Part shown: piece after piece, positions 44,520 through 56,313 of the stretch | Numbering within the stretch: the first letter of the stretch is position 1 | Layout of the letters: each line of letters begins with the position of its first letter | NCBI RefSeq assembly: GCF_028009165.1 | Contig: NC_079245.1 | Coordinates: forward strand, 1-64,000 | Reading direction: 5' to 3' | Origin: Akanthomyces muscarius | Lineage: Eukaryota; Ascomycota; Sordariomycetes; Hypocreales; Cordycipitaceae | Length of the DNA stretch: 64,000 bases | Made by a program: the position numbers and the translations under genes | Notes under the pieces: generated by a model | Told to the model about the DNA's origin: nothing | What the model saw: only the letters and a program-made list of their open reading frames with translations | Database searches by the model: none

Positions 44520-45089
44520 AAAACGCTGTTAGTAGGAACATGTATTCTCTCAACTGTGTAAAATGAGACTGGAGAAATGCAATTATGTTGATGTGTGAGT
44601 TAAAATAACACGGTATCGCGGGCACACATCAATAGTTCGAAGCTCTTGTAAATGCTCGTGAGCTCTAGCCATCCCAGCTACGCCAACCATCGTTCTAGAC
44701 GATACACACACAACACCCTAAAGCAACCTGGGCGCGTTCGTCACATCGGCGGTGACAACATGGATGCAGCCTCCTAGATCACCAGATATGACTACGTGCA
44801 AATGTATGCTCATTCCGACCAAATCTGTCACCGCTAGAGAACGGCTACTTAAGTGCGAGAAGCTGGCTGGAAGAACTGGGGAGGAAGAGGTTCCTCCCCA
44901 GTCATAAACAAAGTTACTATCGTGCCCCAACAGATATTATACAGCGTATTCGTCACTATCTATCCCTTCACCTTCTTCGTGCCAGCCGCAGTCCCTAACA
45001 AACTCCCAATAGCTTGTTCCGCCTACAGCCGAGGTGAAGAAGCCTAGCATGTCCACCACACCCGGCGGCAACGCAGCATTATTCAGGAC
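44520..45089. other. Intergenic, nothing supported
   Basis: Short frames on both strands only. Confidence 0.4.
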
Positions 45090-45722
45090 TCACTCCGACA
45101 CAAACGGGGAGCCATCTGGCTTCATGGCGTTATAGCGAATAGCTAGTTCCATGGTCCGATTCGGGTCCACGATTGTTCCGATGCAGGCGGAAGCCGTACC
45201 GTTGAAGCAGTCTAATCCCTGCTGCAGCGAGTCGATGTTTTGCGCTGCTAGATTCACGGCTACCGGCTGTAGTGTTTCCGGTACGAGCTTTGTCAAAATT
45301 TGGGAAAAGTTTTCTGACGCAGCAAGAAGGCTTTGGAGATCTCCGATGACGATCAGACCGAGTTTCGAGGCGTCGAAGTCACCCTTCCGACGTATCAGAG
45401 TGGCAATGGATGCATTGACCGCGTAGGCGAGCTTCTGGGCAGGAGTTCCAATCTTGAAGGACTGAGTGGTGTCAAAAGTTGCGTGCTGTTGCCCAAGGAG
45501 GTCGGAGGAATTGCCTATAAACTCCACAAGGCTGCCTGAAGGCACATGAATGTTGCTTAGCGCCGTTTGCAGGTTGGTGCCGTCCCAGTAGTTGATGGCA
45601 TCCGTCAGGTTATTCGCCAGTGATGCGATGCGAGTCAGTTGCTCGCCGGCCAAGTTAAAAGCATCACTGGAACCAGCAATGACAGTCGAGATGAGCGTCA
45701 ATAAGATGAGGAGTTTCGCCAT
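45090..45722 (-). CDS. HsbA/Mp1-like hydrophobic surface-binding cell-wall protein
   Basis: Intronless, 210 residues from the ATG at 45722, chosen because it gives a clean signal peptide (MAKLLILLTLISTVIAG); the frame is open upstream without a better start. The mature part is an alpha-helical domain of the HsbA/Mp1 family: DAFNLAGEQLTRIASLANNLTDAINYWDG, then a run of amphipathic helices and LPVET-like QPVAVNLAAQNIDSLQQGLDCF. Members are secreted wall or surface proteins that bind hydrophobic surfaces or lipids. Two cysteines near the C-terminus and several NxS/NxT sites are present. It is transcribed divergently from the MFS gene, about 530 bp away. Confidence 0.8.
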   Translation of the reverse strand: MAKLLILLTLISTVIAGSSDAFNLAGEQLTRIASLANNLTDAINYWDGTNLQTALSNIHVPSGSLVEFIGNSSDLLGQQHATFDTTQSFKIGTPAQKLAYAVNASIATLIRRKGDFDASKLGLIVIGDLQSLLAASENFSQILTKLVPETLQPVAVNLAAQNIDSLQQGLDCFNGTASACIGTIVDPNRTMELAIRYNAMKPDGSPFVSE

Positions 45723-46251
45723 GTTTGTTGCAATGCTGTTAACTCTGCAGAAAGACAGGATGAGAGCGAAGCGACATAGAAACATTTCCTCCGCAGCAAT
45801 GGCCATATAATAAAGATCCATGCTAGAGGTACATATGGCGCGAAAAGAGCCTCGGTTTCCAAGATCTGCGCTACGCGTGTGGGGCTGGCCGCGGTAATTT
45901 CTTGGCTTGCACGCGAAGCAATTAGAGAATGCGGGGCGCATGTATCCTGTCTTGAATCATTGCACCTTTAATCCCCAGAGCTTTCCCTTCTTGATGGCAG
46001 CTTCTGTGGATCGCTCCACTGTGGTCGCCAATGTCTTGTCCGTTTCAGTGCGGACTAGATAATTATGGTGCCAAGCCCGCCATTTTGTCTGGGCGGGAGC
46101 ATATGAGCGTTACGATGCCGAGGCGCATTGTTCTCAATTGTTGCCTCCGCTTACCTTAGCCAATTCCTTGTACTTAAAGTCAGTTTCACTCGCTAGCCTG
46201 CACGTCAGCTTTACTACTCGCTACGTCAAGAAAGACCTACCGTCGCGCACC

Positions 46252-48169
46252 ATGACCTCAGAAAAGACCCAAAGCAACGACGTGGACGACCAAGGCCGTT
46301 TTCCAATGGCCAACGGCAGCGCTGAGGCAGTCGAGCACAAAGAAGCCAACGAAGCCCACGCTACTCATGTCATAGAATCCGGCGTTCATGAACATGTATG
46401 TCTCCTGTCGCTCCATCCTCCAAAACTTCCATCTTTGCGTTCACTGGCATCTAATTCCTAAAGATGAACCTCCGTCTATTTACATCGCTCGTTGCCTTGT
46501 CTTTCTTGTGGGTTGGATCCCAAATCCCGCTGTATATTTATGGCAGCGTGTTGCCTGATATCTATGGAGACATCGGAGGCTCGACCAACGGCCGCTGGGT
46601 CTGGATGGTCATCGGCTACCTCATTCCTAATGCTGCTCTTTGCCCCTTTGTCGGCGCTCTATCGGATCTCTTTGGTCGCAAATGGGTCGCAGCGTTTGGT
46701 CAAGTGATGCTGCTTATTGCCCCAGTGGTAGTTTCGACAGCTCATACAATCAATACTGCTATTGGTATGTTACTCGGTTGTGCTGATACTGGAACATCTG
46801 CTTACTTTGTACAAGCTGGCATGGTCATTGCAGGACTGGGTGCAGGTCTCAACGAGCTGATTGCTCTCGCGGGCACTTCGGAGTTGGTACCTGTCCGCAA
46901 GCGAGCAATGTACGTCGGAGGAGTCGTCTTCACCATTCTGCCATTCTGTCCATCGCCACTGTGGGCTCAGCTCATCACCAAGTATTCAAATTGGAGGTAT
47001 AATGGCTACTTGGTTGGCGGATGGAATCTTATCGGCCTTGTTCTTGTCCTGTGCTTTTACAAGGAGCCAACTCGTACGAAGCGATCGGCTAGAGAAATCC
47101 TTGGCGAAGTCGACTTCATTGGCGGTTTCTTGAGTACGGCAGGAGTCGTCCTGTTCATGATGGGGATGCAGTGGGGTGCTCGTGAGGTATGTTTTAGTTG
47201 TTGTTTGGCCGGTCTCTGTGTGATGGTTGGACTGACCCCGGGAACCAGTATTCATGGGTAAGCGTGGAGGTTCTCGTCACGTTTCTGCTGGGCTCTGCTT
47301 TCATCGCCGCCTTCTTCGTGTACGAAACCAGATTTGCAAAGTGCCCTATGATTCCGCCCCGCATCTTCTCTCGGGACAAGCAGACTATGATTGCCATCTT
47401 GCTGGTTACTTTCTTCAGTGGAGGTAATTTCTTCGTCCTTTTGCTCTTCTGGCCTACACAAGTCTACAATGTCTACGGCAATGATGCGGTACAGATTGGT
47501 ATTCGCACTCTGCCGATCGGATTCGGCATCATCTTTGGTTCCCTACTGAATCTTGGCCTCATTCGCCTTACCAAGGGCCGTATTCGTGTTCTCATGATTG
47601 TCTGGTGCGTGTTCATGACAGCCTTTGTTGGTGCAATGTCTGTCGCCCGCACTGACAACCTGAATCCGACCGTATACGCAATTATTACCCTGGCATCAGT
47701 TGGTGTTGGTGCCGTCATCATTCCCTGTTCTCTGATTGCGCAGGTAACATGCCCTACCGATCTCATTGGGACCATCACCGCCATTACCTTGTCCATTCGC
47801 TATATCGGTGGTGCAGTTGGATTTGCTGCGTTTTACAACGTCTTTTTTCACAAATACTATGAGCTTGCAAATACGGTTGCTGCTCCGCGAGTGGCTAATG
47901 CGAAGATAACACTTGACTTCTTCGAACTTATCGCAGCTATCAGCCTTGGCTCGAACGCCGAATACGAAAAGCTTCATGAGCTGATAGCCACGAGTCCTAC
48001 CATCTCTCACAGGGATACTGCATTCCAGACGATTATCGATAGTACTATGGAAACCTTTGTGATCGCATATAGATGGCCGTACTGGATTTCAATTGCGTTT
48101 GGAAGCGCTTGTATTATTTGCAGTCTGTTTCTAAGGAATATTAGGCAGTTTATAGAAGAAGCGTTCTAG
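46252..48169 (+). CDS. TRI12-type MFS efflux transporter
   Basis: Four exons: 46252-46395, 46464-46764, 46816-47186 and 47249-48169; introns of 68, 51 and 62 bp all begin GTATGT. The 51-bp intron is a multiple of three with no stop, but removing it restores the conserved NTAIAGMVIAGLGAGLNELIAL stretch. The product is 578 residues: an acidic N-terminal tail, then about 14 membrane segments. MFS signatures are SDLFGRKWVAAFGQ (loop 2-3), RWVWMVIGYLIPNA and AGLGAGLNELIALAG. The family exports trichothecenes, siderophores and other small molecules across the plasma membrane. The substrate cannot be told from sequence. The start ATG at 46252 has a favourable CACC context. Confidence 0.9.
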
Positions 48170-48179
48170 AGAAGTTAAT

Positions 48180-48400
48180 ATATTACTAGGCTAGGATTAT
48201 TTAGTATTTAGTAAAAGGACAATAAGAGTAAAAATATACTAGAAATTATGTTTATATAACTAATATTTACTAGTTAAAAGGATATTATATAGGCATATAC
48301 TATTTACTAATTAAATTTATAAATAATATGAATAATAAATAAGCCATATAAATAAGTAAGTTTTACACTCTATCTAGTTTTTAATATTACCTATCTTAAT
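48180..48400. other. Short AT-rich RIP-type insert
   Basis: About 220 bp of TA-rich sequence with no CA/TG-rich words, flanked by GC-normal DNA on both sides. Probably a decayed transposon fragment. Confidence 0.5.
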
Positions 48401-48404
48401 ATAA

Positions 48405-49015
48405 GTCCACCTTGACGGCCCTGCTGGCGTCGTTGCGGTCGGCTCTCGACGGCCACAGCGAGCTGCCGGGTGAGCGCGTCGTCGCAGCTCTGCGACGAGG
48501 CCGACCTTGCGGACCAGGTGGCTGGCGTCGTCGTCGATGCGTCGGGCGACCTGGCCGCGGTCCGAAAGACAGTCCTCGGCTCGCGCAACAGAGAATGCAG
48601 CGCGGACAAGCGTCGCGCCGGCGCAGGCATCACCCTGCTGCCGACGCAAATCATTCGCATCGGCGTGAGCAATGCCACGTTGACAGCCGGTGGTCTGTAC
48701 AATAACAGAACAAACTACAGAACCGCCACCACCGTGGCGCGTCTGGTCTCGCGCCTTTGGAAGCGTGAGACGTGCAAGTACGAGCGCGTCCTCGACCCGG
48801 ACTCGTGCGTCGCTATCGACGAGCGCTGTGGCATCTCGCTAGAGGTGGTGCAGAAGCACAAACCCGGCGCGCGCTTCTGCAACGACCTTCAGCCCGGCGG
48901 CTACGTGTGCTGCTCGGCCGGCGAGCCCTACACGCCGCCGCGGCCGCAGCCCGCCGCAGCCGGAGGCCGACGGCACATGCCACACGCACCTTATCGGGGG
49001 GGAATTGTTCATGAC
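48405..49015 (+). pseudogene. Fragment of LysM-bearing class V (subgroup C) chitinase-like gene
   Basis: The plus-strand frame carries KYERVLDPDSCVAIDERCGI followed by HKPGARFCNDL and PGGYVCCSAGEP, the LysM pattern (DSC...RCGIS...N-PG...FC..L.PG..VCCS) found in the N-terminal part of fungal subgroup-C chitinases and LysM effectors. The region before it reads like the preceding part of those proteins. After the LysM a frame change is needed to continue into ADGTCHTHLIGG, and all similarity ends at about 49005. The GH18 catalytic domain is absent and no proper start is visible. It is a very GC-rich fragment abutting AT-rich DNA. Confidence 0.6.
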
Positions 49016-49289
49016 ATGCTGAGTAATCCGTCAACGCAATTCAATCATGTTGCAAAACTGATGGAGTGTAGTGGATGCGAGCTTAGCTGCCTAATTAAAT
49101 TAAGAAGGGAATTAGAGATTTGATATAATTATTTTAATTTAAAGAAGAAATAACTAACTATATAGTGGAGAGATGAGGAAGCTATAGGTACAATAAGGGC
49201 TGATCAGTCCCTATTATACTCTAATTTCCTAGTGCTAGTCACTACTTTATTTTGCTCTTCTGGGCTTTTAGGACACGTACCTGCTAGTA

Positions 49290-50880
49290 TTAGCCACACG
49301 CAGTAAAAACGCTGGATATAATGAATACCCATATGATACCAAAATTCCGCCAGATGTTTGAGTAGTTAGACGAGACAGAACTAAGAAAAGCATTGGTATC
49401 GCTAATTAGGTAGAAGTCTGAGGCCTCGACCGTGGTGCTGTCTTTCATATAACCCCCCATATTAGCCATATTAGGTCTTAAATATTCATCGCAGGTGCTA
49501 TTAAGCGGATTAAAATGCAAGAAGTTACTAGGCGCGTAATTAACCTTAGTGTTGGCGATACCAGCAGATATATAGCGCTAACGAGATAGGTGAATGATAA
49601 GGCGCAGTACATAAAGATCCTAGAGCGCGTAAACTAGGCAGGGGATATAAGGCCGCTATAAAATAAAAGATAGAGCAGAAAAGCATATTACCTGTATTAC
49701 TAGCGTTCTTAGCTAACTTAAAGGCCGTAATTATAAAATGTGCAAAGGCAGACGAGAAGAGCAGAAAAGTCCAGATAAAGAGCCACATTTCGGCCTCACG
49801 GAGTGTGATAGAGTTAGTAGGTTCGGCGTTATAATAGAGGCCAATAGGAAAATACTAACACGCGAAGAGGAGGAAGGACACGAGCGTATTCCACAGCAGC
49901 TTAACACAATATTAGATAGCATAAAGGCTCGCTAAGATAAGGTTTTTAATGGACGGGCCTCGTATAAGTTACGCTAAGCGATAAAGTGTGGTATGATTTG
50001 CTAAAAGAACTGTCTGAAGAGTGTTAGAAGTATAAAGATAGAGAACATCTAGTTCTGAAGACCTTAGATCGTATTTGGTGTTTAGTATAAGGAGAACCTG
50101 AGGAAGAAGAGAGCCGAAGCTACGCAGAGAGCTATTTTAGAGTAGATGTAAGTAAGAGACCTCTAAATTTGTTGAAAAACTCGAAGCTGGACTTCTTGAA
50201 GCTACTAGACGAATAAGACAGCAAATTCGTAACAAAGTAGTCTATACTCCGGATTTAGCTTCAGTTTACCCTATCGAGTATTAATCCGCTGATATTGTTC
50301 ACACTTTAATTGCGCAACATGTTCTTAGACGCGCTCGCATTCCGCAGAACTACGCTAACCACCAGAGCAATCGGTGGTTAACTGAGATCCAGGGGTAGTA
50401 TTGATCACTTCCAGCATCCACTCGGCTGGATTCGTGCCTGGAGTTTAAGCTAGCCCTCTGTTACGAGCAAAATAATCGATAACGGTCTGCGAGTCATGGC
50501 ACACGTCTCTATAATATACAGTTTAACTGCCGCTCTAAAGAAGAAGTAGGCGATCAAAGCGCTAGAACAGCATAGCAGAGCTGATGAATAGTGCACAAGA
50601 TGGCCTGGCCATTTTTCTTCAACTTTTCAAGAAGATCAAGAATAGCCCATAGCGTTTACGTATTAAGCCCTTAAAAAAAGCCCTTAGGTAGGTTCGTCTA
50701 GAAACAGTAGCAGCTCTAGCTCCGAAGTAAGCTCTACACTAATAGTCAGGCGTTTATATTGCTGAATATTAAGGCCTTCACCGGGAACACTAATAGCGGT
50801 ATCCGCAAAGTCTGTCATTTTAATATTTAATTGAAGATATTTAGTAGCTTACTAGATATTACTATTATTAGCTAAAAAAA
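49290..50880 (-). pseudogene. PDR-type ABC transporter, C-terminal half, degraded
   Basis: On the minus strand, in changing frames and with RIP-like stops, the parts of a PDR transporter appear in order. Near 50700-50820 are [20 protein letters not shown] and [12 protein letters not shown] then LLLFLDEPT (Walker B of the second nucleotide-binding domain). Near 50585 is an HLVHYSSAL stretch equivalent to the IHQPS switch. Near 49760-49880 comes [20 protein letters not shown] and [18 protein letters not shown], and near 49330-49400 FLSSVSSNYSNIWRNFGIIW. The first half (NBD1 and first membrane domain) is missing. Intact members export drugs and toxic compounds. Confidence 0.75.
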
Positions 50881-51823
50881 AAACATCTCCTCGTGTGTTT
50901 TCTTCTTTTTCCAGGTGGTGTTCTAATAATACTTAGCTAAGTTACTACCTTAGTTATGTCACCGGGCAAGATCAAATTGTCACAAGCAGCTAAGAAACAA
51001 GCAAATACAGCGACACAGCAAGGGCGCAGCAAGGGGCAGTACCAGACACTCGGTGATAAAGTCCACGAGGTTAAATAACGAACGAAAGAGACTCAGAGGC
51101 GAACGATATTTCTATGTGCAAAACCAGCTTAAGGTCACACTCTCTGTTGAAATTAGCGTGCGCTATAACAGCTAAGAATGACTTGTGTTAGTGGGCGTTT
51201 CCAGGTCGTCCCGCTGATTAATACGCCCGCGGGCCTGTAAATAAGCGCTAATACCGCCCAACTTAGCTGTTACAGCGCACGGCTAACTTAAAAGACAGAG
51301 AGTATGACCTCAAACCTCAAGCTGGGTTTGCGCCCAACAATACCTAACAGTTATTTTTTTACCAACATGCAACCACTTAGCCACCTGGCGAGGTCAGGGC
51401 GGCTGCCCAGCCTTCCGAACTCTGATATCCATGATTTTATGACAACTAGCAATTACGTCAGGTCTGCTTGTCTCTCCAACAGAGGCAGAGTTATCCAACA
51501 AGAGTACAAGCCAACGATTGGGGGCCTTCTGTATACTCCTCAACAACATACAGAGTAACAACATATCTCCCATCACTACTCTAGACAAAAACACTGCTGT
51601 TGGACACGTGACACGTATGTGTGGTGGCAACCAAGTGAACCGGAGCTTGGCCAGTCCGGCAACGCCGCGCCCCCCGGCCAATGGAGCATCCCGCCCCACG
51701 ATGACGACTTTTCCAACCTTGAGACAGCCGTCGGCCGTACCTGGTATTTGGTGAAACTCACCAGAACGGTCTTAACACGTACGGCATTGACCTTGTGCAA
51801 ACTATGGATATCTCATCCTTGAT
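50881..51823. other. Intergenic, no supported gene
   Basis: Mixed composition; several short frames on both strands (around 51304-51754) without motifs. The upstream part of the PDR gene does not continue here. Confidence 0.4.
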
Positions 51824-52195
51824 CTATAGATCTGTGCCCGAGTAACAGTGAACCTTGGCCGAATACCATGGACAGTCGTCCGCGCACGTTGCTCCGCAAT
51901 CTTGGTCAATGTAGATGCCGTTGCCCTCGGCGCTGTCGCAATCACGCTTCTTATATACATGAACGTCGCATTTTTCCGTATTCTGGAGAATCGCAGCCCC
52001 CTTAAAACCACCATCGAAATTATGGCAGGGCCCGTCTGATTTCGGCTCAACGTAGTCGCTGATCTTGGCAACCACACCTTCTCCTTTGCAGGCATCCCCG
52101 GTGTTCACTGTCCATATGAGTCTATCTCCGTGAGGGACATCGGCTAAACATCTAAAAATGAAAATAGACGATAGATAAAGAGTTTTAGGAATCAT
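51824..52195 (-). CDS. Small Cys-rich secreted protein
   Basis: An intronless 123-residue frame with ATG at 52195. The N-terminus MIPKTLYLSSIFIFRCLADV is a plausible signal peptide. About eight cysteines follow in DACKGEG, GPCHNF, EKCDVHVYKKRDC, DQDCGATCADDC and VHCYSG, a spacing that would give a compact disulfide-bonded fold. Size, leader and cysteine content fit small secreted effector-type or antimicrobial-type fungal proteins. I do not recognise a family. It ends close to a GC-normal intergenic region; the neighbours are pseudogenes. Confidence 0.6.
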   Translation of the reverse strand: MIPKTLYLSSIFIFRCLADVPHGDRLIWTVNTGDACKGEGVVAKISDYVEPKSDGPCHNFDGGFKGAAILQNTEKCDVHVYKKRDCDSAEGNGIYIDQDCGATCADDCPWYSAKVHCYSGTDL

Positions 52196-53803
52196 TATTG
52201 TAGATTCCTGCTGTAATACAATGTTAGACAGATTGTTAAAATGAAGTGAAATAGCGTAAAGTCTGTCTTACGGATTTTTAGTATTTCTCGCAAGCTTGAA
52301 GCTAGTAAAGAATTGACACAAATATTAAAAGAAAACAGAAAACGAGCGCTACTCATCTACTTTACGTGAGATATATATACACTAAAATATCACTAAAGAG
52401 GTGGATAAAATCTTTAATGATAGTACGTCATTGATAGTCTAAATGATGGATTTGCTGTTGACTGTCAGCATAGTTTGTCATTGTTACCTTCGGATAATGC
52501 TACTTTTGTACGTAGTGTATATCTTCACGTCGATATAATAAAACCATTGGTCAACATTCATGCGCAGGCGCAGCCATGACGTTACGTTCCATAATTCTTC
52601 TCTGCATCGGCGCCTGCCGTGTATGGCATACTACCAGGCCTTAGTGGCACCTCCCTTTTCTGCTCGCAGCCAATATCGGCGCGAAAGTGGCTCACCTCGC
52701 TGAGTTCAAGAGTAGAGCTATAGCTGTCAGCTTAGTTCTCGTGCTCCTCGTTTACTCTAGGGTACCAAAACTAATCAGTTATGTGATTACGACTGGAATA
52801 ATATGAAGCCGATTTCTATGTGGCTATGGAATCGTGGTGGTCGTAGTGGTGTGGTGGGTAAGTACGTACAGGGGAAGGCGTGCAGGTAGTGAGTGGTTGT
52901 ACGAGAAAACAAGAAAGGGCTCTATAACGCTACACTTTATGTAAAAATTAAAGATCGAGCATTATAGGCCGTAAAGGCACTAATTTAATATCTCGCGCGA
53001 GCTAGGTGCCAGCTTCATCTAGCAGAACTTGGGTGGATACATGTATGCGCCTAGACGTTGCAAAATGCTGTCAACTCGGGCGTCGGGGTGGCTCAGGTAA
53101 AACTTAATATTAGCCTGGTTGATACTGAGTTTAACGTACACTCTAAGTCAATCTATCTGGAGATTAGAGCTTATAACTTTCAAACAGTCTAGAAGCCCCA
53201 TGTTAACGGAATGCACTATGCGACAAAAGCGCCATCTTTAATGGTCTATGCACAGCCAGCTATTCGATCAGTCAGTCGAATTCGGCTGACTGTGAAGCCC
53301 TGCTGGAATTTGTCGACATTGATAATCTTCCTCATAGACTGTGGGTGGACCACAAGCTTGACCTTCAGCCACCCTTTGTCGCCCTTTGCTTGCGAGACAA
53401 AGTAACCCTTAAAAGGAGGGGGAAGCACAGCCTAGCATGGATAAAGCCTCGAAGCAATCCAAGGAGTCGCGGCGGTTTCAGTATTGCGTCTTTGTACGCT
53501 AGCAGCCAACCAGTAATGGAAGGCAGACGCGTTCGGGAGAGGTTGGTGATAGCATCATAATAGAGAAGAGGACGACTTGGAGTAGCCTACATAAATCGTT
53601 GTCACGTGAGCCGTCATTCAACCTTTCAACTTAACGTCCAACGACCTAATTTCGGCTCAAGGTGGTTCATCTTTACGAGTGACATGCTGAGAACTCCTTT
53701 AAAACAATTCAATGATATAGAATTGATGGAATCGAGTGGTTGGACATCCTGGGCACAACACAGCTCAGTTTAGTATTGTTTTGTAAAGCTCAAGTACAGT
53801 AGG
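52196..53803. other. Intergenic, nothing firmly supported
   Basis: Moderately AT-rich, short frames only. A stretch at 53678-53755 (tgacatgctgag...caattcaat...tgatgga) resembles 49010-49075, a weak dispersed repeat. Confidence 0.4.
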
Positions 53804-55433
53804 CTAAAGCTTGAAAGATCCCCATTCGCTGCCTAGATAATCAGAAAGGTGCGTTCTAAAGTCATCCTTGATGACACTGTGAGAAAGTGTATCGAATTGC
53901 ATGATGGAATTGCCTCCGTCCCATTGTGGCCACTTGACGCTCATGGTATGGCCCTTGTTGGGATCCTGATTGGTAACAAAGTTGAAATAGTATTGTCGCG
54001 TTGCAAGAGAAGCATCGTCTATTGGAAGTCCATAGAAGGTCTGAATTATGTCTGTAGCGTGACAGGTTCCAAGGTAGGGTATCAAATGGTAGTAGGAAGA
54101 GATGTAAGACCAAGCCGGGACATCAGGTGCAACTTTTCGAAGTGCTTGCAGCGTGACACGACGTTGCGTCCCAATGAGCATTTCTCCGAACAAGGAAGAA
54201 ACACGCTTAGATTGAGCATGAAGTTGATTCAGCTGACCAGTGCGATATGGACAGCCCTCGGCAGGGTCCTCGGAAAACTGATTCGCTAATTGCTGGACCA
54301 GCTCTCGTGGCGCAGTTCGGAAGATGTTCGAGCTGAAAAAGTCGACTAGTTTCTTGGTCGTGTCGATACCTGGAAGGACCAGGCCGAACAAGGCCCCCTC
54401 GTCTTCCTGCATCCCGTTTATGACCGGGGTTTTATGAAAGAGTCCCTTGGAGAGTGCTACCTCGGGACTGTAGGGGAAAACAGTTCCATCGGGACGTGGC
54501 CACCAAGGGATTGTGGCGTCGTTGAAAGATAGAATTCCACCTTGTGCTCGAATAGCAGTGAGGACCTTGTCGTAAGGTGCCTGGCGTAGGCAGCTGAGAG
54601 TATCAAGAGCTCCAGTACATCCCGATCGGATAACAATGTCATCATAGATGGCCTGCGGATAACGCGAGTCTACCGGCTCCATGGGTAAGACGGAGCCCGA
54701 GTTCATGATTCCACCTGCTATCAAGGACTTTCCCTTGTAGGTTGCGTTGCCGTTGTACATGATAAGCTGGTTGAAGACAGAGAAGGCGCCAGCAGACTCG
54801 CCCCAGATGGTGACTCGGTCTGGGTCGCCCCCAAAATACGCGATATTGTCCGCAACCCACTCTAGTGCCTTGCGCTGATCAAGTGAGCCGATGTTAGCAC
54901 TGCCATCTGCAAGAATCTCCTTGCCTCCTAGAAAACCAAAGCCAGCCACTCTGTAATTGATTGCCACGATGATGACGGGTGTCCCCGCTAGTTTGGATTC
55001 TGTCACGAGGGAAGATCCATCGTATGTGTTTGAGCTTCCGAGCTGAAAAGCACCACCGTACATCCAAAACAGCACCGGTAGCTTGTCTCCAGGCTTAGTG
55101 CCAGCAGGTCGGTGGATGGTCACGGTAAGGCAGTCCTCCTGACCATTGGTAATGTCGGCCAAGATGGGTAGGGGAAGCTCCAAAAAGCTGTCGAGCACTT
55201 TGAGTATGGCACCTTTAGCATCGGCAGCAACAAACACCTGCGGACAGGCAGGCGCAAGACGCGTAGCATCAAACTTGTCAGCGAAGCCACTGAAATCTTG
55301 AGGGGGACGGAAGCGAAGCTGGCCTATGGGGGGAGCTGCATATGGAATGCCACTAAAGGTCTCCACGCCGAGAATCGAGCGTCCAGTGAGCTCTGCCCCG
55401 TTCATATCGACGGTTGCGTGCGAAAAACTAAGC

Positions 55434-55528
<95 letters not shown>

Positions 55529-55663
55529 GCTGAAGCTGGCCAGCCACGGCATAGCATACTGAGTCGCATTGCTAGCCATGGAGTCGCGGGTATGGGCCTG
55601 AACAGACGCCGCTAAGGCGTCTTGAAGGGTCAAGGTAAGCACAAAAACCAAAGAGAGCTTCAT
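53804..55663 (-). CDS. Secreted type-B carboxylesterase/lipase with poly-Asn insert
   Basis: Intronless, 619 residues from the ATG at 55663 (MKLSLVFVLTLTLQDALA signal peptide; the frame is open 14 codons further but without a leader). Alpha/beta-hydrolase of the type-B carboxylesterase family, as in Candida rugosa-type lipases. It shows the EDCLTVTIHRP signature, the oxyanion motif MYGGAFQLGS, GESAG with nucleophile Ser 290, DEG with Glu 422, and GTCHATD with His 535, so the catalytic triad is complete. It hydrolyses carboxylic esters or lipids outside the cell. Between the leader and the catalytic domain about 31 consecutive Asn codons (AAC) are encoded by a pure triplet microsatellite; the insert lies before the first conserved strand and should not break the fold. 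Confidence 0.9.
55433..55529 (+). repeat. (TTG)n/(AAC)n coding microsatellite
   Basis: About 31 uninterrupted triplets, TTG on the plus strand, encoding Asn on the minus strand inside the secreted esterase. Such pure arrays change length readily. Confidence 0.95.
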
Positions 55664-56313
55664 AATGTTGGTTTGTAATATTAGGATATTAAAAAAAAAG
55701 GGCAAACCAAACGCGGATTTATAGTCCTATTTGACAAACTTGACTCGATGTGCGAGGCCGCAAATAGACGGTCAAAGCGGCAATTTCAAATCATGCTGCA
55801 CTTGCATAATTTCCATCGTATGACTTGTAATCAGCTTTTACTCGGGTTAGCTCCAATTCACCTTGCATGTTGCGACTTCACCTGATCGAATGGTCCCGTT
55901 GAGAAGGGCTAACAACTGGTCGCTGGGGCCGCGCGTGCACTCGCCTTGTAGAGAGTTCGGGGAAGTCTGGGGTAGTCTGGGGTAGCCGAGGCCTGGAGTT
56001 CCCGAGGGCCGTGCGGGGGAGGGGTTGCAAGACGCACAGTCACTCAACTAATACTACTATACACAGCGACAGAACCAATGGCATGTTCTAGATCCGAAAA
56101 ACGGCTCTTAGCGACCGTAGAAGGGTGACCCCCGCACCATTACACATCGGACCCTAACTAATAGTTGTAGATAAAACTACCAGCTAAGAAAACATACACT
56201 TAGTGGAAAGTAGTATCTAGTAAAATGTTATTAGTAGGGTGATTAATACTTACACTTAAGTCTAGTAGTAGTAGACTTAGTTAAAAAATTAAAAATTAAA
56301 AATAAAAACTTTA
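55664..56313. other. Upstream of esterase, grading into AT-rich DNA
   Basis: GC-normal to about 56150, then AT-rich. A tandem ggggtagtctgg-like duplication lies at 55965-55985. No gene supported. Confidence 0.4.

Noticed and set aside
45151..45810. Plus-strand frames over the HsbA-like gene
   Set aside because: Shadows of the minus-strand gene, which has a signal peptide and family features.
55298..55615. Plus-strand frames with long Val or Leu runs
   Set aside because: They are the AAC/TTG microsatellite read antisense to the esterase.
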